Shown: positions 26,108 through 36,191, numbered from the stretch's first letter. The stretch is DNA of 64,000 bases from JAQBQB01 sp963757185 (GCA_963757185.1 CAVWQI010000002.1:62001-126000); one strand, 5' to 3'. Program-made: numbers and translations. The notes: generated from the sequence alone by a model not told the origin.

Positions 26108-28885
26108 ATGACCTCTCCGCTCCCCCCCAACGCCCTTCGGTTCCGCACCTCCTCTCGCGCGCGGAGCAGGGTGCGCTGGGTCGTGCTTGGCTTGGCCGCC
26201 GCGATCCTCTTCGACGTGCTCATCGCGCCGTGGCTCGCCAGCAGCGCGACCGACTGGCTCTGGTTTCGAGAGATTCACTTCGAGTCGGTCTTCGTGACGT
26301 CGCTCGTCGCGCATACGGTGCTCTTCGTCGTGGCGGCACTCGTCGCCTACGGGTTCCTCTATGCCAATCTTTCGGTCGCGCGGCGAGGCATCGTCGGCGT
26401 GCCGACGCCGTTCCTGAATCGCAACGGCGAAGCGATCGACCTCACGCGGTTCGTGCCCAAAGTCCTGCAACTCGGCGCGCTGTTCGTGGCGTTCGTCGCC
26501 GGGGTCGTCGCGGCCGCGCAGTGGATGACGGTTCTCACGGCGCTGCACGGCTCGGCCGTCGGCGCCACCGATCCGCTCTTCGGGCGGGACATCGGCTTCT
26601 ATCTGTTCCGGCTTCCCGCGATCTCCGCCGCGTTGAGCATGTTCGCCGCGCTCACGACGCTGTCGCTCGTCGGCGTGGCGCTGCTCTATCTCGCCGGCGG
26701 CGTCGTTTCATTTGGCCCGCGCCGGGCGTTGATCGAGTCGGGCCCATCGCGTCACGTCGGCGGCCTGGTCGCGCTGCTGTTCATCATCTTCGCCGCGCAG
26801 CTCTGGATCGTCGATTCAGCGGCACTCCTGCACTCGACAACCGGACCGCTGGCCGGCGCGAGCTACGCGGACGTTCACGTGCTGCTGCCCGGCATTCGCA
26901 TCTCCGCCGTCGCGGCGGTGCTGGCGGCCGGCCTCGTGGTTTACGGCGTTATTCAGGACAAGCTTCTCTGGTTCGCCGCTCTGGCGATCGGCGGCTACGC
27001 CGCCGTCGGCGTCGTGTCGCGCGGGCTTCTGCCGGCGGCCGAGCAGAAGTTTGGCGTCGCGCCGAACGAGCTGGCCCGCGAGCGTCCCTACATCGAGCGA
27101 CACATCGCGGCGACGCGGCGCGCCTGGCGACTCGACAGCGTCGCGACGCGCGACCTCGAGGGCGACATCCAGCTCACCATGGCCGACGTGCGCGCCAACG
27201 CGCCGACGATCGACAACGTGCGGCTCTGGGAGCGGGATCTGCTGAAACAGACGTTCGGCCAGCTCCAGGAGATTCGAACGTACTACGACTTCGCGTCGGT
27301 GAGTGACGACCGCTACATGATCGACGGCCGATATCGTCAGGTCCACGTCTCGGCGCGCGAGCTCAACACGGCTTCGCTGCCGACGCGCAACTTCATCAAC
27401 GATCGCCTGACGTTCACGCACGGCATGGGCATCGCCATGGCGCCGGTGAATCAGGTGACGGCCGAGGGGTTGCCCGTGCTGTTCATCAAGGATCTGCCGC
27501 CCGTGTCGACGATCTCGGTCAAAGTCACGCGCCCGCAGATCTACTACGGCGAGCTGACGAACAGCTACGTCTTCGTCGGCACCGGGCAGAAGGAGTTCGA
27601 CTACCCGGCCGGCGACAAGAACGTCTACACGAATTACACCGGCCGCGGCGGGGTGCGCGTCGGCTCGTTCCTTCGCCGAGCGCTCTTCGCCTGGCAGTTC
27701 GGATCGATGGACATTCTGCTGTCGTCCTACCTCGCGTCCGACGCGCGCATCCTGTATCGGCGCAACATCCTCGAACGCGCGAAAACCGCTCTGCCGTTCC
27801 TCGACTTCGACGCGGAACCGTATCTCGTCGTGAGCGACTCCGGTACGCTGAAATGGATCCTCGACGCCTACACATCGAGCGACGAATGGCCGTACTCGCA
27901 GCCGACCAGCGACGGCACGAACTATCTGCGCAACAGCGTCAAGGTCGTGATCGACGCGTACGACGGGACCGTCGACGCGTATCTCGCGGACCCGGGCGAC
28001 CCCGTCATTCGAACCTACGCGGCGATCTTCGGCTCGATCTTCAAGCCGCTCTCGGCGATGCCGGCGGACTTGCGCGCCCACGTTCGGTATCCCGGCCAGC
28101 TCTTTCGCCTTCAGACGTCGTTCTACGCGCGGTATCACATGGTGGATCCGGACGCGTTCTACCATCGCGAGGATCAATGGCAGTACCCCGGCATCGAACA
28201 GGCGCCGAACGCGAACACGTTCATGCGACACATCATTCTGCGCCTGCCGGGCGAGTCGACGCCGGAATTCATCTACATGACGCCGTTCACGCCGCAAGGA
28301 AAGGACAATCTCGCGGCATGGATGGCGGCGCGCATGGACGGCGCGAACTACGGGAAGCTCGTCGTATACCAGTTTCCGAAACAGAGCCTGGTGTATGGTC
28401 CGAAGCAGATCGTCAATCGGATCAATCAGGAGACGAGCATCTCGCAGCAGCTGACGTTGTGGGACCAGAAAGGCTCGCAGGTCATCCGCGGCGAGCTGCT
28501 GGTGATTCCAATTAGAGGTTCGCTCATTTACGTGCAGCCGCTGTATCTCCGCGCCGAGGGAGGCTCGATCCCCGAGCTCAAGCGCGTGGTCGTCGCCCAC
28601 GAGAACCGCGTGGCCATGGCCGAGACGCTCGAAGACGGACTGGGACTCCTGTTCGGCGGCGCGCCGCCCGCGCGCGGGGCGCTCGCGTCCGCCGATTCGA
28701 CGGCGGTCGCCGCGCCGACAGCCGGCGCGTCGGCCGTTCCCGCCGACGTGCTGCATCAGGCCCAGGACCACTACGACCGGGCGATCGCCGCCCAACGCGC
28801 CGGTGATTGGGCCGCCTACGGACGCGAGATCGACCAGCTGGGTGCGGTTCTCAAGCAGCTACGCGCGGGAGGCCGCAAGCCGTAG
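26108..28885 (+). CDS. UPF0182 family membrane protein
   Basis: A 925-residue protein with about seven N-terminal membrane helices (first 300 residues) and a large extracytoplasmic domain. Family phrases include TDWLWFREIHFESVF near the start, ERPYIERHIAATRRAW, FTHGMGIAMAPVNQ and TPEFIYMTPFTPQGKDN. Members are widespread in actinobacteria, Gemmatimonadota and some cyanobacteria and have no established function. The last 90 residues are Ala-rich with a helical tail. ATG at 26108 is preferred; an upstream TTG adds 8 residues. Confidence 0.93.
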   Translation: MTSPLPPNALRFRTSSRARSRVRWVVLGLAAAILFDVLIAPWLASSATDWLWFREIHFESVFVTSLVAHTVLFVVAALVAYGFLYANLSVARRGIVGVPTPFLNRNGEAIDLTRFVPKVLQLGALFVAFVAGVVAAAQWMTVLTALHGSAVGATDPLFGRDIGFYLFRLPAISAALSMFAALTTLSLVGVALLYLAGGVVSFGPRRALIESGPSRHVGGLVALLFIIFAAQLWIVDSAALLHSTTGPLAGASYADVHVLLPGIRISAVAAVLAAGLVVYGVIQDKLLWFAALAIGGYAAVGVVSRGLLPAAEQKFGVAPNELARERPYIERHIAATRRAWRLDSVATRDLEGDIQLTMADVRANAPTIDNVRLWERDLLKQTFGQLQEIRTYYDFASVSDDRYMIDGRYRQVHVSARELNTASLPTRNFINDRLTFTHGMGIAMAPVNQVTAEGLPVLFIKDLPPVSTISVKVTRPQIYYGELTNSYVFVGTGQKEFDYPAGDKNVYTNYTGRGGVRVGSFLRRALFAWQFGSMDILLSSYLASDARILYRRNILERAKTALPFLDFDAEPYLVVSDSGTLKWILDAYTSSDEWPYSQPTSDGTNYLRNSVKVVIDAYDGTVDAYLADPGDPVIRTYAAIFGSIFKPLSAMPADLRAHVRYPGQLFRLQTSFYARYHMVDPDAFYHREDQWQYPGIEQAPNANTFMRHIILRLPGESTPEFIYMTPFTPQGKDNLAAWMAARMDGANYGKLVVYQFPKQSLVYGPKQIVNRINQETSISQQLTLWDQKGSQVIRGELLVIPIRGSLIYVQPLYLRAEGGSIPELKRVVVAHENRVAMAETLEDGLGLLFGGAPPARGALASADSTAVAAPTAGASAVPADVLHQAQDHYDRAIAAQRAGDWAAYGREIDQLGAVLKQLRAGGRKP

Positions 28886-28918
28886 CGTCTCCGACGAGGC
28901 GACGGGGATGATCTCGCG

Positions 28919-28943
28919 TCGACGGGCCGCTCTATCGGTCGGC
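28919..28943. repeat. 25-base flank shared with the GxxExxY cassette
   Basis: The sequence CGACGGGCC, one variable base, then CTCTATCGGTCGGC occurs here and again at 39177-39200, each time just outside the left inverted repeat. It is not present outside the right ends. It could be part of the element or a preferred target. Confidence 0.75.
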
Positions 28944-28947
28944 CTAC

Positions 28948-29190
28948 TGAACTACCTCACCGCAGAGACGCAGAGGGCGCAGAGAACGGCCGCGGAAGGC
29001 TTGCTCCGTCGCGCAACGAGCCGGATGCTTTTGTGAAAGCCGCTCAGGATGCTTCAATTTCGCGGCGGAGCCTCCACGGAGCGCGTGCCTCCCCGAGCGG
29101 CAGTCCCCCAAAGAATCCGGCTCGTTGCGCGACAGTGCTTGCCTCCGCGGCTATTCTCCGCGCCTCCGCGTCTCTGCGGTGAGCAGTTCC
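28948..29190. mobile_element. Gene-less palindromic element (MITE-like) with CCGCAGAG-word arms
   Basis: About 243 bp. The left arm (28948-29032) and right arm (29110-29190) are inverted copies of each other over about 80 bases, including a perfect 14-bp block CACCGCAGAGACGC (28958-28971 with 29168-29181) and a perfect 19-bp block (29008-29026 with 29115-29133). The outer ends match the terminal repeats of the GxxExxY cassette at 39.2 kb, as does the left flank. No gene is inside, so it looks like a non-autonomous form. It fills most of the 357-base gap between the UPF0182 and methyltransferase genes. Confidence 0.75.
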
Positions 29191-29242
29191 AGACCACCAA
29201 GAACAGAAAGCCTGGCCACGACCTCGAGACGAGCGGCCGGCC

Positions 29243-30052
29243 TCAGCGCGAACCAGAGCGGGTCTTGCGAATGATCGCCGTGCCGGACTTGTCGGGCATG
29301 AGCACGAGCGCCTCGCCCGTCTTCGCGCGCATTTCGTCGACTGCTTGCGTCACGCCGGGCCAGATCCCGGAAGCGTAGTCGTGCAGGAACAGGGTACCGC
29401 CGCGCGCCAGACGAGGATAGAAGAACTCCAGCGCCGCCTTGGTCGGCGCGTAGAGATCGCAGTCGATGTTCACGACGGCGTATGTCGCGCGTTCCGCGGC
29501 CGGCGTCACCGATTCCGGAAAGAACCCCTGCACGTACGTGGTATGCGCCTCGTGCCCGACGGTCTTTCGGACCGCGTCGAGTGACGTCTCCGAGAATTGC
29601 GCGGAGCGATGGCCGTCGATGTCACGGAGATCCCGAGCGTCGAAACCGGTGAACGTGTCGAACAGATAGACGTGCCGATGGTCTCGCTCGGCAAAGTGCG
29701 CGAGCACCGCGGCCGAGTTGCCGCGCCACACTCCGAGCTCGGCGAAGTCGCCCGCCACGCCGTCGGCGAGGCATTGCTTGATGTTGAGGATGAACGCGTA
29801 CAAGCGCGTCAGATCTCCGCCATTTCCGCGCCGGTTGCCGGCGATCCACGACTGATACAAGGCGCGAAACTCGGGCAGTTTGTGCAACTCGTACGCGGCG
29901 TCCGGGTGATACGCGACATGCACGGGGCCGTCGGCCCAGCGCAGTCGGTCGATGAGCCGGCGGCCGATCCACGCGCGGATTTGCCGCGCAACCGTAGCCC
30001 GCGGGCGCGGAGACTCGTTGTCGTCGGTCGTGCGGCCTGCGTTGTCAGTCAC
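29243..30052 (-). CDS. TylF/MycF-like class I SAM-dependent methyltransferase
   Basis: A 269-residue enzyme similar to macrocin O-methyltransferase. The SAM-binding start is DFAELGVWRGNSAAVLA, then YLFDTFTGFDARD, with metal-ligand Asp residues in NIDCDLYAPT and HDYASGIWPGV. TylF-type enzymes methylate sugar hydroxyls in natural products, and relatives are found among surface-polysaccharide genes; the window gives no further hint. It is downstream of the M14 peptidase gene on the same strand, separated by a hairpin. Confidence 0.85.
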   Translation of the reverse strand: MTDNAGRTTDDNESPRPRATVARQIRAWIGRRLIDRLRWADGPVHVAYHPDAAYELHKLPEFRALYQSWIAGNRRGNGGDLTRLYAFILNIKQCLADGVAGDFAELGVWRGNSAAVLAHFAERDHRHVYLFDTFTGFDARDLRDIDGHRSAQFSETSLDAVRKTVGHEAHTTYVQGFFPESVTPAAERATYAVVNIDCDLYAPTKAALEFFYPRLARGGTLFLHDYASGIWPGVTQAVDEMRAKTGEALVLMPDKSGTAIIRKTRSGSR

Positions 30053-30081
30053 GACGGCCTCCCCCTCCCTCCCGGATACAC

Positions 30082-30107
30082 CACGGGCCCGCTCTCGCGG
30101 GCCCGTG
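30082..30107 (-). terminator. Strong GC hairpin after the M14 peptidase gene
   Basis: An 11-bp perfect stem (30082-30092 with 30097-30107) with a TCTC loop just past the peptidase stop codon. On the minus strand no T-run follows; on the plus strand TCATTTT follows at a distance. A likely transcript end or mRNA stabiliser. Confidence 0.5.
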
Positions 30108-30114
30108 CGTCATT

Positions 30115-33021
30115 TTACGGAACGATCGCCTGGGTCATGTTCGTCGGCGCGTAGATGCCGTTGAACAGGAACTTGAACGTCCCGTGCGGCTGCCCGCGGA
30201 ACGTGATCTCGGGTCCGAACAGATAGACCTTGCCCTTCCCCACGCTCGACTCGACGACGGCCGCGCCGCCCTCGAGATAGTTCTGTCCCCACGCCCAACC
30301 GCTGCGCAGCGGCGACGCGCTGTCGAACCAAGCGACCGCCTTGGTGCCCTTCAGCGCCGCGTCGGGCGACAGACGGAACACCGGACTGTTGTCGAAAAAG
30401 ACGTCGAGATGCTTGTCGAAACCCGCCGCGACGGGATCGGTGTTATCCACCGCGACGTTGAGGATCGAGCCCGGCACGTAGTACTCCTCGCCGGTGAGCG
30501 TCCGATCCGGCTGGCCCGGGCCGCGCACGACCAGGTGATTCTCGATCGGCAGGTCGAGCGCGTAGCCGAGCGACGTCGCCGACCCGACGGCGACGATGAC
30601 TCCGCCGTCGTTCAGGAACTGTTTGAGCGCCGGCAGCGTCGTCTCCGGCGTCATCTGACCCGTCATCTTCTGATACTCCGCCGGGATGTTGCCGCCGCGG
30701 CCTCCACCACCGCCGCCGCCGCCGCGTCCACCGAAGGCCGCCCCGCCGGCGCCGCGGATCTGCGCGCCCGATGGAAGAATCAGCACGTCGAACTTGCTCT
30801 TGAGATTCCCGGCGTCGAGGTCCTGCGGATACACAGTCTGATAAGGAATCTCGAATTGCTCGAACTCGTAGCGCGTCCAGCCCGACGGCATCGATCCGCC
30901 GTATTGGTCGAAGAGCGCGATGCGCTTCTCGGAGAGCTTGATCGCGTCGCTCGGCCGTGATGCGACACCGGCAAAGCTCACGCCGAGGTCCGCCGCCGAT
31001 TTCTGTAGCACGGGAAGACTCGCAGCGGGAATGAAGAACGTGCCGGCCGGCCATGTCTTGCCGCCGATCTGGAGCGGCGACCGCAGCCAGTCCACTTCGC
31101 CGTTGGCCTTGAACACGCGGTTGAGCACCGTCACCGCGTCGTTCTCCTCGTGCGACATCAGGAAGCCGGCGGCGCCGGACGCGTTCGCGATCGTGGCGGC
31201 CATCGGCTTCGCCAGCTCGGTTCCGCGAATCTGCTTCACGTTCGCCACGTCGAAGCCGTCGAGGACGCGGTCGAACTTCACACCCATTTCGTAGGCGAGC
31301 GTCCAACCGGCGTTGTCGTACGGGCGACGCGGCGGACCGCCGGGATAGGCGAAGTCGTTCGGGTGATCCTGCGGCTCCATCATGTCGAGGACCTGCCCGC
31401 GGGCGGCTTGCGCCGTCTTGATCACGAATGAGCCGGCCGGATAGTTCTTGCCGGCGACCGCGAACGGTCCCGTCGCCTGATCGACGTACACGCCGACGTG
31501 GCGGAGCGTGTTCACGAATTTGATCGCCGTGAGGAAGTCCGGCTGATCCGACGGAATGATGTATCCGCGCGGATCGCGCTTGTCTTTCGCGTGGAGCACG
31601 TCGTTGTACGCGTGCATCTGCGCTTCGACGTTGGCGTTGCCACGCCCGAACGGCGCGCCGGGATTCCCGATCGCTCCACCGGGTTGATCCCCGGCTGGAA
31701 CGGGCGCGGCGGCGGCACCACGACCGCCGCGGCCTCCTCGTCCGCCGCCGGCCGGAGCGCCAGCTTGCACCGCGCTGCCGCCGGTGAGCGCCGCTTCAGC
31801 CTCGGCGATGCGCTTGCCCGAGATCGTCCAGTTGTCGCGGTTGCCCTCTTCGATCGAGTGCTTGGCCATCAGGTACTTGTCGTACAGGAACGTCTCGCGA
31901 TAGCGCGACGCGAGGTCGAAGATCGCGTAGTTCGCTTCGACCGAGTAATCGATCGCCGTGCGGAAGTGGAAGACGCCCGGCGTCACCGGGGCGGGCAGAT
32001 CGCCGCGGGGGAGCTGCTGGTCGGGGATGAACGGAATGCGCTCGGGCGTCGGGTTGCCGATCGTCTCGGTGAGAATGCCGATGATGCCCTGGAAGTAGCC
32101 GATCGTGCGGAACCCGCCGTTCCACCACGTCGAATAGCTCGACCCCGAGCGCATGGTGAAGCCCGGCATGTTGTGCTCGAGCAGCCGCTGGTGGATCGCC
32201 GCGCCCACCATGTCGAGCCCCATCACGATCATGGGGTCGAAGTTGTAGTTGAACGGATCGCGGAACGGCGGCGAGAACATCACCGTGCCCGCGGGACCCG
32301 TCTGGTGATGGTTGTACATGATCACCGGATGCCAGTCCCAGAACATGAAGTGGTTCACGTTCTTGGTCTCGGCCAGGTTCGACATGAACGAGTCGCGGTT
32401 GTCGTCGTGGCCGGCGTATTTGTTGTAGAGACGGGGGATGTTCATCGACCGCGCCAGCGAATCCTTGTCCTTCATGTACCAGTCCGCGACCAGCTGCATG
32501 CCGTCGGGATTGGCGTGCACGGCGAGGATGATGTCGTCGTGCAGGATGCGCTTCGTCTCGTCGTCGTTCCGGCTGATCAGCTGGTACGTCGTCTCGATCA
32601 GCTGGTTCGCGCCGAGGACTTCGGTGGCGTGGAGGCCGCCGTCGAACCACACGACCGCCTTGCCTTCTTTCGCCAGCTCGTGCGCCTGGGCGTCGGTGAG
32701 TCCTTCACCCTTCGCGAGCCGCATCGAGATGTCTTGGTACTTCTTGAGCAGCTTGAAGTTCTCCGGCGCCGTGATGATCGCCGCCATCTGCGGGCGACCC
32801 TCCGACGACTTCCCGATCTCGACCGACTGCATGCGATCGGACTCCTGGTCGATCTTCTTCCAGTACGCCAGGAACTGGTCGTAGTTGGGCAGCCAGTAGT
32901 CGTCACCGATGTTGTGGCCGAAGAACTCCTTCGGCGACGTGACGTGGCCCTGCGCGCCGGCGGTGACGGCGGCGAAGGCGATCGGCGCGAGCGCGAGGCG
33001 CCAGGAGCGGAGAATCCGCAT
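30115..33021 (-). CDS. Exported M14-family zinc carboxypeptidase-like protein
   Basis: A 968-residue protein with a signal peptide (cleavage after AGA, residue 23). The zinc motif HxxE is at 131-134 (GGLHATEVLGANQL) and the catalytic Glu lies probably in GILTETIGNPTP. A Gly/Arg-rich low-complexity stretch follows near residues 430-465, and a second near 785-797. The C-terminal third looks like a glutamine-amidotransferase-type fold without obvious active site. Such long M14 proteins are common in Gemmatimonadota and Bacteroidetes. The upstream frame extension overlaps the divergent protease gene and has no similarity, so ATG at 33021 is chosen. Confidence 0.9.
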   Translation of the reverse strand: MRILRSWRLALAPIAFAAVTAGAQGHVTSPKEFFGHNIGDDYWLPNYDQFLAYWKKIDQESDRMQSVEIGKSSEGRPQMAAIITAPENFKLLKKYQDISMRLAKGEGLTDAQAHELAKEGKAVVWFDGGLHATEVLGANQLIETTYQLISRNDDETKRILHDDIILAVHANPDGMQLVADWYMKDKDSLARSMNIPRLYNKYAGHDDNRDSFMSNLAETKNVNHFMFWDWHPVIMYNHHQTGPAGTVMFSPPFRDPFNYNFDPMIVMGLDMVGAAIHQRLLEHNMPGFTMRSGSSYSTWWNGGFRTIGYFQGIIGILTETIGNPTPERIPFIPDQQLPRGDLPAPVTPGVFHFRTAIDYSVEANYAIFDLASRYRETFLYDKYLMAKHSIEEGNRDNWTISGKRIAEAEAALTGGSAVQAGAPAGGGRGGRGGRGAAAAPVPAGDQPGGAIGNPGAPFGRGNANVEAQMHAYNDVLHAKDKRDPRGYIIPSDQPDFLTAIKFVNTLRHVGVYVDQATGPFAVAGKNYPAGSFVIKTAQAARGQVLDMMEPQDHPNDFAYPGGPPRRPYDNAGWTLAYEMGVKFDRVLDGFDVANVKQIRGTELAKPMAATIANASGAAGFLMSHEENDAVTVLNRVFKANGEVDWLRSPLQIGGKTWPAGTFFIPAASLPVLQKSAADLGVSFAGVASRPSDAIKLSEKRIALFDQYGGSMPSGWTRYEFEQFEIPYQTVYPQDLDAGNLKSKFDVLILPSGAQIRGAGGAAFGGRGGGGGGGGRGGNIPAEYQKMTGQMTPETTLPALKQFLNDGGVIVAVGSATSLGYALDLPIENHLVVRGPGQPDRTLTGEEYYVPGSILNVAVDNTDPVAAGFDKHLDVFFDNSPVFRLSPDAALKGTKAVAWFDSASPLRSGWAWGQNYLEGGAAVVESSVGKGKVYLFGPEITFRGQPHGTFKFLFNGIYAPTNMTQAIVP

Positions 33022-33272
33022 TGTCTCTAAAACCTCGACAGCATGTGGGTGTGTGGCGGACGCCGGGTGGAGGCGCCCTGACCGAGGCCAAAACGTCCTC
33101 GGGCCAAGGGATAGATTGGCCTCTGGGAGTACGGCCCGGAAGGGTCCAGCGCTGGCGGGTGGCGCTCTTGGGTAACGCCTGGTGCCCGGATGCGATTCGG
33201 ACCTCCGGACGTTCAAACTATTCGGCGGCGGGCGGCATCTTTTCCTGCATCGGACCACACTCGGAGAACCGC

Positions 33273-34655
33273 GTGATTCGCTCCCTTGCCAAGCTTTCCC
33301 TGCTTCTGGCGGTCGGCCCCGATTTGGCCGTGGCCCAAGCCCCCTCGATGCAGGGTTCTTCGTCGGCCGCCGTACCCTCGGCCGACAGCGCCGCGAAGCT
33401 GAACCGGGCGGGTCTGTGGCACGACGCGCTGATGGTCGCGCGAATGCGGATGCCGGCGGCCACCGCCGACGAGAAGTGCTCCCTCCGGATCGACATTCTC
33501 GAGTCAATGGAGCGCATGGGCTTGCTCGAAGGCGCGGCCAGCGAGTTCAAGACCTTCGACCCACAGTGCGGCAGAAGCGCGCCGGCACGAGCGCGGGCCG
33601 ATGAGGTGGCGCTGATTCGGTCGCACACGACGCTGCCTCCCTTGCCCAGCGCCGGCCTCGACTTTTCCGGCGTCGACCGGTTCTGGGAGCTCGCCGACCA
33701 GCTGACCAAAGACGTCGAACCCTCCGAAGACGACTGGCGCCGCATGGCCTCGTCGGTGGGCTATCGTCTCTCTCTGCAGCAGGTCCCTACCACGCGATCC
33801 GACATGGAGATCGCGCTCCGGCCGTCTCGGCGCGCCGAATTCGACAGTCTCACGAAGATCGACAACGACGAGGCCGATCGGCTACGGCATTTTCGGGCGA
33901 CGATGACGCATCGCGAGGCGCTCGCCGTATACCGGGACTCGCTGACCCGATCCCTCCCGATCGAGAAAGCCGTGGCGATCGCCGCCCGATTCCTTCCGCC
34001 GCACGCGACCGACGGCAAGACCGCGCCGCTCGTAGCGTTCGGCCTATTTCGAGACGATGCCTACTCGCTGGGACCCCGCGGCGTCGTGATCGACCTCGAC
34101 CACGTATATGAGGAGGGAGGGCTCGAGGGATTGTTGGCGCACGAGTTCCACCACTCCTACCTCAGCGCGATGAGCAGCCTGCGCGTCCCCGACGGCGACT
34201 CGTCCGCGGCGCTCTACTTCGCGCTCCGCAACATGCGCAACGAGGGCATCGCCGATTTGATCGACAAGCCGCACCCGCTCTCGTACCCCAATAGCGCGAT
34301 CATGAGCGCGTACGCCACGCGCTACAACGCAGCCTACGCGCGCACGCCGGCCGTGATCCACTCGATCGATTCGGCGTTGGTCGTCGCGGCCGACGACTCG
34401 ACAAAGTTGGCCGCTGTCGGACGTCGAGTGAACGAGTTGCTCCCGTCGTCGGGCCACTACAACGGCTCGTACGTTGCGCGGGAGATCTACGAGACCTTCG
34501 GCGTGGACTCGCTCTACCCGGGCGTCTATGACTTCTTCGCGTTCCTGCGAACGTACGCCTCCGCCGAGGTAAAGCGGGGGAATGCACCGCCATTCTCGCC
34601 AAAGGCTGTGGCGCTCCTCGACGCTCTCGACAGGCGGTACACAATTCCGAAGTAA
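33273..34655 (+). CDS. Exported HEXXH zinc protease-like protein (DUF5700-like)
   Basis: A 460-residue protein with a signal peptide of about 22 residues (ending AVA). A zinc motif HEFHH in LLAHEFHHSYLSAM lies near residue 290, with a downstream NEGIADLID about 36 residues later that could supply the third ligand, as in gluzincins. This matches the uncharacterised DUF5700 putative protease group; that name is from memory of the pattern. GTG at 33273 has GGAGAA just upstream. It is divergent from the M14 peptidase gene. Confidence 0.75.
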   Translation: MIRSLAKLSLLLAVGPDLAVAQAPSMQGSSSAAVPSADSAAKLNRAGLWHDALMVARMRMPAATADEKCSLRIDILESMERMGLLEGAASEFKTFDPQCGRSAPARARADEVALIRSHTTLPPLPSAGLDFSGVDRFWELADQLTKDVEPSEDDWRRMASSVGYRLSLQQVPTTRSDMEIALRPSRRAEFDSLTKIDNDEADRLRHFRATMTHREALAVYRDSLTRSLPIEKAVAIAARFLPPHATDGKTAPLVAFGLFRDDAYSLGPRGVVIDLDHVYEEGGLEGLLAHEFHHSYLSAMSSLRVPDGDSSAALYFALRNMRNEGIADLIDKPHPLSYPNSAIMSAYATRYNAAYARTPAVIHSIDSALVVAADDSTKLAAVGRRVNELLPSSGHYNGSYVAREIYETFGVDSLYPGVYDFFAFLRTYASAEVKRGNAPPFSPKAVALLDALDRRYTIPK

Positions 34656-34748
34656 AGGTCGGAGTGCGGCCGGCGATGCCCGGCTCAGCCGCCGCCGTCC
34701 GCCTGTCGCCGCCTTGGACTGACGTCCGGAGGCGCGATATTCTCCGAC

Positions 34749-36191
34749 ATGGCCTCCGCTCGAGGGCGCAGCATGTCGGCCATCGTCGTCGGTTCCGGTC
34801 CCAACGGCCTGGCCGCCGCTATCACTCTGGCGCGCGCCGGATTCTCGGTCACAGTCCTCGAAGCTGAGAGCACCATCGGCGGCGGCTCCCGGTCGGCCGA
34901 GCTTACGCTCCCCGGGTTCACGAACGACGTCTGTTCGGCGATTCATCCGATGGGCATCGCGTCACCGTTCTTCAACTCACTCCCGCTCGCGGAGCACGGG
35001 CTGACGTGGATCCACCCGACGGTCCCGCTCGCCCATCCGCTCGACGACGGCAGCGCGTCCATCCTCCAGCGATCGCTCGACGCGACCGCGGTGTCGCTCG
35101 GGCCTGACGGTCGAGCATATCGACGCATCTTCGCTCCACTCGTCGACGACTGCGACGCGCTGTTGGACGCGCTGCTCGTCCCCCTCATTCCGCCGCGGCA
35201 CCCGATCGCGCTGGCGCGGTTCGGTGTGAACGCGATTCGTTCTGTGGAAGGGCTCGCGCGCGCGCGATTCGACGGCGACGGCGCGCGCGCTCTCTTCGCC
35301 GGCATCGGCGCGCACTCTCTCCTTCCCCTCTCGGCGATGGCGAGCGCGTCGTTCGCGCTCGTCCTCGGAATGGTCGGACACGCGCGGGGCTGGCCGCTCC
35401 CGCGCGGCGGCGCCCAATCGATCGCGAACGCGCTCGCGGCACAGCTCGCGTCGTTGGGCGGCGAGATCGTCACCGGCCATCGCGTCGTCGATCACGCGGA
35501 GCTCGGCGACGCCGGGATCGTGATGTTCGACGTGAGCCCGAAGCAGCTCGTCGCGATCGGTGGCGACCGACTCCCCACCGGTTATCGATCGCAGCTTCTG
35601 CGTTTTCGGCATGGCCCGGCGGCGTTCAAGCTCGACTGGGCGCTCAGCGCGCCGATTCCCTGGCGTGCAATCGAGTGCCTGCAAGCGGGGACAGTGCACG
35701 TCGGAGGCACGCTCGACGAGATCGCGGCCGCGGAGCGCGACGTGGCCGACGGACGGCACCCCGAACGACCGTTCGTGCTGCTCGCGCAGCCGAGTCTCTT
35801 CGACGACACCAGAGCACCGGCGGGGCGGCACACGGCGTGGGCGTACTGTCACGTTCCGAACGGATCCACCGTCGAGATGACCGCGCGCATCGAGGCGCAG
35901 GTCGAACGATTCGCGCCGGGCTTTCGCGACGTGATCCTCCAACGGTGCGTCACCACGCCGGCGGAATTGGAGCGGCACGACGCGAACTACGTCGGCGGCG
36001 ACATCGTGGGAGGCGCCAACGATCTGTGGCAGACGGTCGCGCGCCCCACGCTCTCGTTCAATCCGTACTCCGTTCCCGTGCCCGGCTGGTACCTGTGCTC
36101 CGCGTCGACTCCGCCCGGCGGCGGTGTGCACGGCATGTGCGGATTCAACGCGGCGCGCTCGGCGCTGCGCTCACTCGGACACCGCGCGTGA
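34749..36191 (+). CDS. FAD-dependent amine oxidase / phytoene-desaturase-like oxidoreductase
   Basis: A 480-residue flavoprotein: VVGSGPNGLAAAITLARAG at about 11-29 binds FAD, followed by VLEAESTIGGGSRSAELT, the CrtI/NDP family second motif, and a C-terminal FAD contact (CSASTPPGGGVHGMCGFNAA). It resembles bacterial desaturase-like (COG1233) proteins rather than true carotenoid enzymes; no crtB or other carotenoid gene is nearby. ATG at 34749 or 34773 are both possible. Its TGA overlaps the GTG of the lipase maturation factor gene, which suggests a two-gene operon. Confidence 0.88.
   Translation: MASARGRSMSAIVVGSGPNGLAAAITLARAGFSVTVLEAESTIGGGSRSAELTLPGFTNDVCSAIHPMGIASPFFNSLPLAEHGLTWIHPTVPLAHPLDDGSASILQRSLDATAVSLGPDGRAYRRIFAPLVDDCDALLDALLVPLIPPRHPIALARFGVNAIRSVEGLARARFDGDGARALFAGIGAHSLLPLSAMASASFALVLGMVGHARGWPLPRGGAQSIANALAAQLASLGGEIVTGHRVVDHAELGDAGIVMFDVSPKQLVAIGGDRLPTGYRSQLLRFRHGPAAFKLDWALSAPIPWRAIECLQAGTVHVGGTLDEIAAAERDVADGRHPERPFVLLAQPSLFDDTRAPAGRHTAWAYCHVPNGSTVEMTARIEAQVERFAPGFRDVILQRCVTTPAELERHDANYVGGDIVGGANDLWQTVARPTLSFNPYSVPVPGWYLCSASTPPGGGVHGMCGFNAARSALRSLGHRA

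Noticed and set aside
26816..28795. A 659-codon minus-strand open frame
   Set aside because: It mirrors the UPF0182 gene in the complementary frame and shows no domain.
31498..33030. A 510-codon plus-strand open frame
   Set aside because: Antisense to the M14 peptidase, whose zinc motif and signal peptide are clear on the other strand.
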